A stretch of DNA of 23,640 nt from Phoronis ovalis (Eukaryota > Phoronida > Phoronidae): assembly GCA_028565635.1 (NCBI GenBank), contig JAOXYB010074055.1, positions 1-23,640 of the forward strand. The letters run 5' to 3'. The position numbers and the translations under genes were made by a program. Shown in pieces: positions 1-9,900 of this stretch; position 1 is the first letter of the stretch, and each line of letters starts with the position of its first letter. Under the pieces are notes generated by a model. That model saw only the letters and a program-made list of their open reading frames with translations. It ran no database searches and had not been told where the DNA came from.

Positions 1-1427
1 CTTTTGAGCGCCCATAAATCTTTTTATACTGTTTTTGCTGAACTCAAACTTCCGAACCACGTATTGCGGGATATGGTCATTTAGAAAGTGCGCAATTGTG
101 AAGGAAACCATTAAATAACCATTCATGTCGATTTTATTATTTTTTAATTACTCACATTTTTAATTATATTTTGTCCACGTGAACAGAAGCTGTAGACTTG
201 TTTATTGAATTGACAATGATTCGACCCGGTCAAGCAATTCTATTACGGTAATATTCAATTATACACTTCTGATATAAAACTGTTTAAAGGGCAGTTGTGC
301 TCGTAAAGGCCATGCCAGGATAGTGGATACAAGCTACACTGTACTAACTTACTTAGTTGCAATACGGATGTACTTATAAAAAAATGATAACAGATATAAA
401 CAAGTTCATGTTTCTTTGAAACAAAAGTAAAAATGCAAAGATACAAAAACAAGGAAATAAAGGAAATTACTGCCCTCTTCGCGAACCTTTGCACGAATGT
501 GTTCGTTTACTATTCTGAAATACTAGTAGATGCATTGAATGCCAAGAATGAAATCAAAGGTGGCTAAGTACATGCACTACTTACTGAGTTATTATTTGTA
601 GCCTTATCTAACTTTGAAATATAACAGGTTTTTTTTTTATTTTTGGCATATACGCGGGTGTTATTTTTTAGGTTTGGCATAAAAACAACAATAATTTGCA
701 AAAAAATGGTCAAACGAATAAGTTTGTTTTCCAAATAAATTATCATGACTAAAATTCTAATAATCTTGAGCTCTGTAACTGGACTTTGAACAACTGACCT
801 CGTGCTATAATGTAAAGTCCTAATTTTGATTTTAAAATTTATTTCCGTAGATTTTTTTTCTACAGTATAGTACTGGCATCTCTGGTGCTTCAGAGGAAAA
901 ATCTACTAAATAGACAAAGTCTTTACGATATTTATTATAACGATTGCTGTGACGTGAATCTGGTTTCAATTTGTCATAGGCGATTTATTTATAATTCGTT
1001 TACATGAATACCTGTCATGAGTGCTTAAATACCTTAAGCGTTTATATTTGCTATATATATATATATATTTAACATATAGTACAACCAATGTAATAAGGAA
1101 AAGAGTTTTATCTCTTAGTTGGTATATGTATTTCATCAGAAAACTTGTCCTGCTAAGGTCAATTATAGGGTAACTATGTACTATGTATCAGAGTATGATA
1201 AATTACATTCATTCGCTACAGAAAATATAACTTCATATATCTGTGGAGTGCCAACATCTGTAACTTTAATTATTGAAACACAACTATAATCATACAAAAC
1301 ACAACAATAAATATTATTACATAAACACAGAAAAAAATTCTAGAGAATGATACATTTTTATAGAAAGAATATAAATCTGCATTGAACTTTTTTGACATAA
1401 TTGTTAATGTAAGTAAAACAATCTTAC
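1..1427 (-). other. Left-edge non-coding stretch, probably intron 1 of the TGF-beta-like gene
   Basis: This stretch lies downstream (in gene orientation) of the splice donor that ends the TGF-beta-like first exon at 1428, and the next exon should begin with the remaining two bases of a glycine-type codon. I looked for cysteine-rich TGF-beta mature-domain or second prodomain exons on the minus strand here and saw none, so the remaining exons are probably beyond the left edge. The only distinct content is a short TA microsatellite near 1052-1068. The small open frames at 255-494 and 564-746 have no recognisable protein character. Confidence 0.55.
1052..1068. repeat. (TA)n microsatellite
   Basis: About eight uninterrupted TA dinucleotides are visible, flanked by AT-rich DNA. 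It sits in the presumed intron of the TGF-beta-like gene. Confidence 0.9.
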
Positions 1428-1875
1428 CGCCAAATATAACAACTTCTTTGGTTTTAGTCTCATCATTATCTTCCTCATAAGACGGTTGGTCCATTTGCAT
1501 TTGTTCTCTTAGTGGATGATTCATAGGCAGTGCTGATACTTGTGGCGGTTTAGTTAAATTTAGTTTGGCAAGTATTTTTTCCTTTATTAGTTCTATTCTA
1601 ATACTTCGAAGTTCATCTTCTGTCAACTGTTGTTGACGCTGACAGTTAGGACAGTCTCCTGCGTCTGTTCGTTCCTGCTGACCACCGTCCCCAATATTAT
1701 TGTTCGTAAGTTGATTTGTACCCTGATTGGCAGTATTGGAAAATTCTGTTGAGTGTGGAGTTTCTTGCATTTCTGCTCTGTCAGCATTGTCGCGTACAGA
1801 AACTACGCCGCAATAAATAGTTTGAATAAAAATGCATATTATCACAGACAAATAAAAGAAATATTTAAGAGACAT
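1428..1875 (-). CDS. TGF-beta superfamily ligand (activin/myostatin GDF8/11-like), first coding exon: signal peptide and N-terminal prodomain
   Basis: This exon encodes 149 residues plus one base. The ATG at 1873-1875 is the best start: it has an A at -3 and opens a hydrophobic signal peptide (MSLKYFFYLSVIICIFIQ, probable cleavage after about residue 22). The frame stays open upstream only through a non-ATG codon. A hydrophilic Asn/Gln/Thr-rich spacer (about 25-72) leads to a CPNC motif at 75-78, then an amphipathic helix (about 84-107, LTEDELRSIRIELIKEKI) with an NLT glycosylation site at 106-108, then KPPQVSALPMNHPLREQM, an acidic stretch and KEVVIFG. This order (Cys pair, helix, K.P.V/I, PLRE, acidic run, E.II) is the start of activin-beta and myostatin prodomains, the alpha-1 'straitjacket' helix that keeps the ligand latent. 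The donor GTAAGA follows 1428 (phase 1), and vertebrate activin and myostatin also have their first intron in this region (from memory). The mature cysteine-knot domain is outside the window, so subfamily assignment between activin and GDF8/11 is open. Confidence 0.8.
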
Positions 1876-1975
1876 TTTCTCCGGTGTCGTTCTTTGCAAC
1901 GTAAAGCTAGGTTGCTTCTCCGCCTCTGTGTTTGCTACCGGTTAATAAAGGATCGAGTTAAAGCTTCGCTAGAAA

Positions 1976-1983
1976 CTTTATAT
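1976..1983 (-). promoter_or_regulatory. Candidate TATA box of the TGF-beta-like gene
   Basis: The minus strand reads ATATAAAG about 100 bases upstream of the ATG at 1875. That would place a transcription start near 1950 and give a 5' UTR of about 75 bases. There is no transcript evidence, so this is inference from sequence and spacing. Confidence 0.35.
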
Positions 1984-1990
1984 CAGCTTA

Positions 1991-2005
1991 CAATCAGCTG
2001 ATTGG
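1991..2005. promoter_or_regulatory. Perfect 14-bp palindrome with central CAGCTG E-box and CCAAT
   Basis: CAATCAGCTGATTG (1991-2004) is its own reverse complement. Its centre is an E-box of the CAGCTG class bound by bHLH dimers. On the minus strand bases 2005-2001 read CCAAT, just upstream of the candidate TATA box of the TGF-beta-like gene. Vertebrate myostatin promoters are known for E-boxes, but function here is only inferred. Confidence 0.4.
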
Positions 2006-2099
2006 AGATAAACATGCTATACGTCACATCCGCAAGAGTGACACAATGAGCTGGGCGACAAGTGCTATAAAACACGATGTTAAATCTGCGTACTCCCTC

Positions 2100-5000
2100 T
2101 TATCCTCCTCTTATTCCTCAGAGTTGCAGTCGACTGCTTGAATACAGATATCTTGTGTAATGCGATATTATTTTGTTTTGATTGCAATTATATTACCCAC
2201 TTAATTTTCAAATGAGGTTTAGTACACGTGTTTTTTTTGTTTGCGGTGTGTAATATAATTGAAAACATATTTTTGAAAAATATGTTTAGACTTTGGAATA
2301 AAGCAGTTGTCGACCGAGTTTGTAAAATTTTTGCAGTATCAAATTTTAATCTGATGCCAACTAACTGCTACTATAGTAGTCTTGCAACACGCGACCAGAG
2401 TCCAAAAGATCCAATAAGGTGCTTGTTTTCTGTGGTAAATTTCACATGTCAATCATACTGTTTGACATAAGGTTATCACATATCATCTAATGAGTTTATA
2501 TTGCATGAACTTTCGTCTCTGTTTGTTTTATTAAATTTACCCTAGGGTTATCAAATTATCATTATCGAATATATATATAATTGTTAAATTCAAATGTATA
2601 CATTATCAACTGAAGAGTCACTATATATAGCTAACATTATTAACCACGATAGTTTGTTTTCTGGGCGTTTACATGTGAAAATAACTATTTTTAAAAGTAA
2701 TTTTGATATTGTTACAGCGGAAGAAGCTATGGCGACGATGAAAAATAACTGGGCGCTTCCCACATTGAATGGAATTTAAAAATTGAAGATTTATAAATGA
2801 AGTTCTGTTCACATCATATAATTAGTTTTACACTGTTACTATTAATATTCGCAGGTGTGACACATTTCGTCCCAGGCAATATGTCATAACTAGTTTACGG
2901 ACAGTTAGCTGATCTTAATAGCTGATTTTACACGCCCATTTCTTGTACGTTTTTCTACAATTTTCCAGGAAAGACGCATGTGTCATTCAGTTCTGTCTAG
3001 TGCATTGAACCTGCAAGGGCACATGGACTGTTTATTCCCAGGGGTACTAAATACGTTTTAGGTTGAGCTGTGAGGCCCAGAGCTATACTTCAGAAATTCA
3101 AAAAATCGTTTTGCTACTCACAGGTTGCAGGAAAAAATGGATTTCTTTCAAGTATAAAGTCACAAAATTAAATTTTTGGTTTGCTTCCATGTTATTTTTC
3201 ATAATTGTGAATAACGTCCATGGTACTTTTAAAACTTTGCATTGCTTTAATATTTTTAAACTGTGGATTGCTACCGTTATATATTTGCAAAAGCAGATGT
3301 AATTTCCTTCAGCAAGGTAAAGTTTAATTCGGGGTAATTCGAGCGACTCGAAAAATTGACTGTCAACAGTAATACAAATTTGGAGACTCGTCTTGGAAAT
3401 TCACTTCAGATGCCGCACTGTACTTAACGTGCTCTATAGTATCTAGCATGATAAGTCAGTCAACCGACTGTTATGAAATGTTATACGGTACTTATCCTGG
3501 GAATGCAATGCATGAAGGGGTCGACGCCCTGTTGATTCAACTACTGCTCCCGTGTACTTTACAGTGATGTACTCGCCGTTTATACGATAGCTACTTGTTG
3601 ATGCCCCGGCGTATTTATATACTGCTTTTATATAATTCCAGAAAAGCAAATTAAAGCACAATACACAAAAGTACAGTAATTATGAAAATGACTAACACAA
3701 TTTTATAATTAAATAGCACAACTTTTTCCCTATCGTCTTTGACAGTTTACCCGAAACAAAACTTCCCTGATTTTAATCACGTTTAGGATACTGAGGAAAC
3801 TTGAACTCCCGATCCATTTAAAAGCTAGCTTGCAGTACTTTTCAAAATCTATTAAAAATATTCTTGAAGTTTGACATTTGAGAAGAGAAGTATCAAAAAA
3901 CGATTTTTCTTTAATTATTTTAAATGAAAAAAATCTTGATATACTGTTTTATCGATCTATAGTACTTTGTAAGTTACAATTAAATGCATTTATGAAATTA
4001 AACTATTTTGATTTTGGTACAGATATAACGTGTCGGAAGCATTTATTATAACACTTTTCGCGGAAATAGATTTTGCGCATTGCTTTGTATTTTTCTTCTG
4101 CTTTTCTTCATTGTATAATAATGTAATCAGTATCTCCGGATATTTAAAGGAGCTACGCAACGTTTATAAAGGTAAAGTACGTCAGCACTAATCATTTCTT
4201 ATTATTCTAATTAACAACATAAATGACATAATCTGCATGCTTATTATTAAATTTTGTCAAAGAACGCATTTGCAAGATCATTCAGTCTAATTTAGACCAG
4301 TTTCACATTTTGAAAATAGTCAAGGTTAACAGTTATCTCCCTCTAACCGGGAGATTTTAAGAAATGACTACAGATACACAGCCAATGCACGTAGAAGAAG
4401 TATTACAATTCTTTAAATCTTACTTTAACAGACGAAATATTTCAAACAAAACTAAGTGATGTGTGATAGAAATAATAATCTGTAACCATAAAATGTTCAG
4501 TCCGAGTTATAGTCACTATATGATGCATCGGCCAATGTGGTTTGGTTATTTGTCTTGCTCGAAATGTTCAAAATATGTTTCTCGAATGCGAGCCAAATTC
4601 CTTTCATAAGCAAGGATTTTTTTGTTTATTTTTATCGAAAGGAAATCGATGTCTAGACTTATTTACTGAACATTATGCTTCATACACAAAAAGTATTAGT
4701 AAAGGGTTTGACAAATGCGTTGTTTAAAAGTTAAAAATGAAAGCGAAAATAGTGAAATTTTTGACAAATGTCTCGTGACTCTTTTCATTCCAACTGGCAC
4801 CTAGCTCGTAATACTAACCCACGTAAACACAAAAATAGTAAATATGAGACTATTTGGTGAATGTTAATGTAGATTTATGTGTATTATTAGGAAAAAAAAT
4901 GACAAACAGATCCAAAAAGAGAAATTACATTCTTTCTGTTTTCGTTATACTTTGGTTTTGGAATTTGTATCCGCGCATACAGCTCACATAATGTATATTT

Positions 5001-5395
5001 GAAACAATGTTATATACAGTACAGTATTAAGCAAGACAAGTTGCAGCAATATGTTGTTGCCGATCGATTGTTTCTATGTGTTATGATTAAAGTAGTACGT
5101 ACAATATAGGGATTCTTTGAAAAACCATGCACGCACTTGAATGTGTTTGTAAGCACGTAGGCGTTCTTTTTTCTACAAATGTGTGGAATATCATCGCTCT
5201 TATAACCCACGTTTAAGGTTATGCTTTTTTTTCCTATTAGGTAATTGAATCATTATTAACTCGCAGTATATCTGCGACTACTGCAAATTTAAATGTGTAT
5301 TTTTCAAATTGATGTGTCCCATCTGCCTGACAATTTAGCTTAATATTTTGAAGAGGCTTTGTAATATAATTGCTGTAATGGGTAGCATGTTTATT
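2100..5395. other. Intergenic stretch without a supported gene
   Basis: AT-rich DNA upstream of the TGF-beta-like gene. A plus-strand TATAAAA (2066-2072) precedes a short open frame from ATG 2282 that looks like a mitochondrial presequence (see findings), but no confident following exon was found. Another open frame at 2594-2779 and those at 3063-3302, 3443-3661, 4542-4727 and 5010-5210 show no domain, no coherent splice partner and no coding texture. A GTTATCTCCC motif (4332-4341) forms a small 7-bp hairpin with GGGAGAT at 4349-4355. Confidence 0.6.
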
Positions 5396-5563
5396 GTTTT
5401 TTTTTCTTTAAATTGTTTCTTTCTTTCTTTCTTGCTTACTTTTTCATTTTTTCCTTCCATTCGTTCTTCCTTCATTTCGTTCATTCTTTCTTCCTTTCTT
5501 TCTCCCCCCCCTTCCTTCCATCCTTCCTTCCTTTCTCCCATCTTTCCTTCCTTTCTTTCTTTC
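5396..5563. repeat. Polypyrimidine (CTTT/CTTC)n microsatellite
   Basis: About 170 bases of degenerate CTTT, CTTC and CCTT tetranucleotides on the plus strand, with a C-run near 5505. The open frames read through it on both strands (poly-Phe/Ser/Leu and Lys/Glu) are artefacts of low complexity. Such purine/pyrimidine mirror tracts can adopt triplex DNA. Confidence 0.9.
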
Positions 5564-6684
5564 AATTTTCATCAAGCTTTTCATCAGCTGTATCTCGTCA
5601 ACGGTTTAAAGTAATTACATGGTACTTAAGGTGTGACATTCCTCGAGGTCGAAAGGTCAATTTTAAGGTCATTTTTTAAAACGGCTTAAACATTTTTAAA
5701 TGATGATTTTGATTTATACAGAGATAACTTTAATTGGCAGCGTTTTGGCTTATTTAAATACCAATATTGCAGGTAACGCAGTCTAACTCAAAAGCTGCAA
5801 AATTGAATATAATACTACAAAATGAGCATAGAGGTAAACATCGTTAATTTTTTTCTGTTTTTAAGTGTTTGTTTGTCTCCCCATTTTATAAAGCAGATAT
5901 TTATACTATTTCGATATCTTACATATATTTAGTGTTGTACGCAGGAAATGAGATCCGTGTCTTCGTAGTTTTAAATTCATTGAGAACTTTGAGCTAGAAA
6001 TAATCTCCCTTTGCACATCATTTTTATACTTAAACGCATTTTTCCCTAAATTGGTACATATTTTACAAAACAAATTTTTACAAGAACGTACTTTTGTCTA
6101 ATGGAACGCAATAAATATATTAATTTCCGCACATCTATCCATTATAGAATACTCAGCTGTAAACAACAGATGGTGCGGCCCGGTATTTGCCAGTCAAATT
6201 GTATATACAGTATGAAACGAAATTATTTTGCGTTTTTTGTTTCCATAATTTTTTGAGAAATCTGTATAATTCAGGTTTTAATTGTCCAAAAAACCAAATC
6301 GAAAAGGAAACAATGTGGACAGAAGACTATAAAACTTGGATGTGCAACTTTCGGTAGATAAAAAAAGGAAAATCTTGTTTTCAATATGATTCTATGACTT
6401 TATCAAAGCAAAGGTAGTTTTGTGTAATGCTGTAGGACAGTGACTTAATTCTCGCGCCAGCCACATATTAGGATCAAAATGTTTTTAATTTATTTAGTTA
6501 ACCCGGCTGTATAGTGTTACAGTGTCCGTTACAACATTTTTGAAGTACGCTTTGATATATAATGGCTACTGAATGTGGTCATCAGATATTATCATCCCTA
6601 TGAGAGTAATTTTTATTTAATAAAGGATCAAATGCCATTAAATAACATGCAACACCCTAGTAATAAAATTCACGGCAATTAGTT
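5564..6684. other. Intergenic stretch without a supported gene
   Basis: No open frame with protein character. The only notable content is a set of three AGGTCA-like half-sites in the same direction at 5646-5651, 5654-5659 and 5666-5671. The rest is plain AT-rich DNA. Confidence 0.6.
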
Positions 6685-6945
6685 ACCCGGGGGGATACTT
6701 CACAAAATTTTGGTAGGAGTGCACCTGCAAAAAACCCCGTTTTATTTAACTTTTGCTTGCTAAATAACTCATGTACTAATTGGTGTGCGTTGGTAAAATC
6801 TGTTTGCAGTGAAAAAAACACAGATCCACTTCGCTAATTTGGTAAAAAAAAACGGATCCTTTGTGCTAATTTGACAAAAAAACGGATATTCTTTGGTAAA
6901 AAACGGATCCTCGGGTCGCACATCCCTATATATAAACCGGAAGCC
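6685..6945. repeat. Degraded dispersed-repeat relic with internal AAAACGGAT units
   Basis: The stretch opens with CCGGGGGGATACTTCACAAA followed by ATTTTGGTAGGAGTGCACC, which I recognise from memory as a common non-coding dispersed repeat type in marine invertebrates. It closes with GGTCGCACATCCCTATATAT. Between these are three close copies of an AAAAACGGAT(CC) unit (about 6846-6858, 6878-6890 and 6900-6911). Base composition is more GC-rich and simple than the surroundings. The minus-strand open frame across 6834-7118 repeats R-I-R-F-F because of these units and is not a gene. No coding capacity or target-site duplication was identified. Confidence 0.5.
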
Positions 6946-9900
6946 TGCCTACTATAATTTTGAACCCTGAATTGACCACCTGTTGCCTTACGATTCGGTT
7001 TGCGTGCAATTTTGATTATATAGAGATAGGTTGCTGTAAGAGTTATAAAAAAAATCAATTCAATAATCTGAATTGAAACTGTAACCACTAAAAAGTCGGA
7101 CTTCGTCCTGTTCTTCAATTTTCCAATTGCCCCTTTTATTTATACACAATTGCGTTTACTTATTTTGTAATTTGTGGTTCAGATTTCCAGCATATGCTTT
7201 ACCTGATCTTGACTGATTGAAAAGTCGTGTTCACATTCAATAAGACAAATGGGTGGGTTTTGGGCCAATTAACAAATTAAGAAAAATTAACGGTTATAAG
7301 GAGAGCGGCCTTAATACTGGATGGATAGTTGTATATGTTATGCACATTATCGCTAAGGTATCAAAAACATTTGAAATTGCTTGAACTATTAACGAGTATG
7401 ACGTACTTAATTTTTTTAGAAAGACCACAACTTATTGAAATTAATCACAATCCAGAACTACACACTTAAGACGTTGCTTGTATACAATGCAAAACAATCT
7501 AATTTCATAAAAATGCATGTAAAAAAAATAACAGAGTTATCAAACACGCGGCTAAATGGGGATCCTGTGGAAGCTATTCGAGTACAGTGCATTTTAGTAA
7601 TCTTTAAATTCGTAAATCCTTTGCTCGAGCAAGTATGTGTGAGCATAATAGATGTCAAAAATGTTTATCACCCAATTACGACGATTGCTGTGGAAGCAAA
7701 ACCATGCAACATAATATTGTGACAATCATTGCAAAAATATAAGTATATTCTTTAGGCTGTAAAATTTTCTTCCCCGAAAACTGAAACTCTGAACCTTTCT
7801 CTATTGGGCCACGCCTTTTTACTATTGTGTCTAGATATCTAAATTGTGCATGTAATGTTTATTAATCATGCAATTCGATATCAATTGAGGTTGCGCACGG
7901 CAGTGGTTTTGAGCCTCTTGGCAATTGCGCACGAAACTTTAAAGAGTAAGTGGCGTTTTAAATTCTATGTGTAGCTCTCGCCTTTTGAAAAATGTTTCTC
8001 AAACTAATCTGTAGAAATAATACACCTGTTAACAGTATCAATACATTGCAATATACATGATTATGCATTCCAGCACGAACACGAACACTCAACTCTTTTT
8101 AAAACCTTTTACCACCACACATGTACTGTACCTGCATATGCTTGTATAGAAAAAGTGAATGAGACCATAGGCACGATAGTCCCTAGGAAGATGTGAATCT
8201 AAAGAACATCGGAAATTACTTGGCGAATGTGAATGAGCACACCGTAATATAGGCATCTACAAATGCATTAACAAATTTCCTGTTTTAACAAAAAAAAATT
8301 GGAAGCAATTTTGTTTTGCAATTTCGCTTTCGTCGGGGCTTTCGTTTCTTCATCCGCACAAGTGTTGACTATTAATAACTAAATCAAAGAAAAATTGTTC
8401 AAAGAAGCAACATAGACAAGCAAAAATCACTTGAAATGTCAGAAAATTGTCTGATTGATACATCCGAATTTACACTGCACGTACTACCGGTGCGGGTGAG
8501 TGCCATCGATGTATAATAGAAAGCTGGCCGTTTGATAATAGCAACAATTGTCGATCGTGGTTGTGCTGGTCAACCGATCAAAAGAGCACTGTTGCAACCT
8601 TGTTGCAACCTTTGTGACAAATTTTAATTTCGCGAAGTACTTTTGTAGTGAAATAAAATTTAATTAATCTTTATAACTTAAACGCTAATTGGAAAAAGTG
8701 CGTGCAGCTATGTCGCTGCGCTAAATGGAAAATTGTTGCTTATACTGTATGTATGCAGTAATTAACATAATGGATTAGAAAAACATAGGATGCCAGATGC
8801 CGAAACCCCTCTAATTATTTTATACTATAATTTTTCGTTTGCACTTATTTCAGCAATTAAAACGGAACAAAGTTAAACAAATATTTTACTGATGTATAAT
8901 TAGAAAATGCTTTCTTTTTTTACAAATTACTAAAAAGATAAATGCAAATACACGCATAATTCCGTTTTGAATTTTTTTCGTATCTAAATATTCTTTTTCT
9001 TTCTTTGAGATTTAGTTAAAGGAAGAGTTGTTTTATAAGTTTTGCAAAGATATGCTTACCTATTCCAAGGGGAAAATCTTAAACACATTTCGAAACCATA
9101 TTTTACTGGTAGCACAGCTTAATTCGTACTGAGAAATGAGAAAACGCCCCGGAAAACGCCATAAGAGCTGTACAAGGGCATAGTTCTGTGGCCCTCTTAA
9201 TTTTCCGTAACATAATCTTATTTGAAAAACAACTGTTAGCGATGCTGTCTCTAAGGACTTGATTGTGAATTTTCTCAGGAAGCATACCGTCAGTCGTGCG
9301 CTTATTGTTTAAGTATGACATTATAGAAGTTTCTCAAGTTTATATCATTATTTTATCGTATTGTATGCGTTTCCTGTTATGACTGTTTTATTTTAAAATC
9401 GCAATGTCAAATGAAGAATACATAGCCTTATCAGAAGTACATACAATAGGAAAAAATTAAGGTCTTTGTATCAAATTTTTTTTTTATCTCAATTTTCTTT
9501 GTCCAATCAAAACGTTTTATGTGGTTCCAATGATTGCAGAACTCATTATCTGTCACACAGTCAGCAAATTTTAAAATTACTTATAAAGGAGAGTCTTTCT
9601 CTGCACCCCGCCCATATTTACTAACATATGTTCACCTTTGATTTCATGTATGAAGATCGAAATTAATACATGCATTTATTTCCCCGGATTTTTTTCAGAT
9701 CTATTGTCAGGTTTTACTCTGCACGAGCGTATGCATTATCACACTTCTTTAGTTTTTGCAGCCCCACCTGCATGTAACAGGGAAGTTTAGTCAAGGACGT
9801 AGCTGAAAAAATGTTTCAATAATGTTTTTGTCTGGAATTCTCTGTTGGGGGTATTACGTATATTGCGGTGTTTGCGTGTGACAAGAGATAAAAGGTTTTT

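Noticed and set aside
1876-1899. Upstream extension of the TGF-beta-like exon to 1899
   Set aside because: The codon at 1897-1899 is TTG. The ATG at 1873-1875 directly opens the signal peptide and has a better context.
5335-5679. Overlapping open frames on both strands (Lys/Glu-rich and Phe/Ser-rich) across the pyrimidine tract
   Set aside because: They are translations of a CTTT/CTTC microsatellite, with no start context or domain.
6834-7118. Minus-strand open frame of about 94 residues
   Set aside because: Half of it is the translated AAAACGGAT repeat relic, and the hydrophobic part has no family resemblance or splice partner.
7435-7722. Plus-strand open frame of about 95 residues
   Set aside because: It begins at a TTG rather than an ATG, an overlapping frame exists on the other strand, and it has no recognisable motif.
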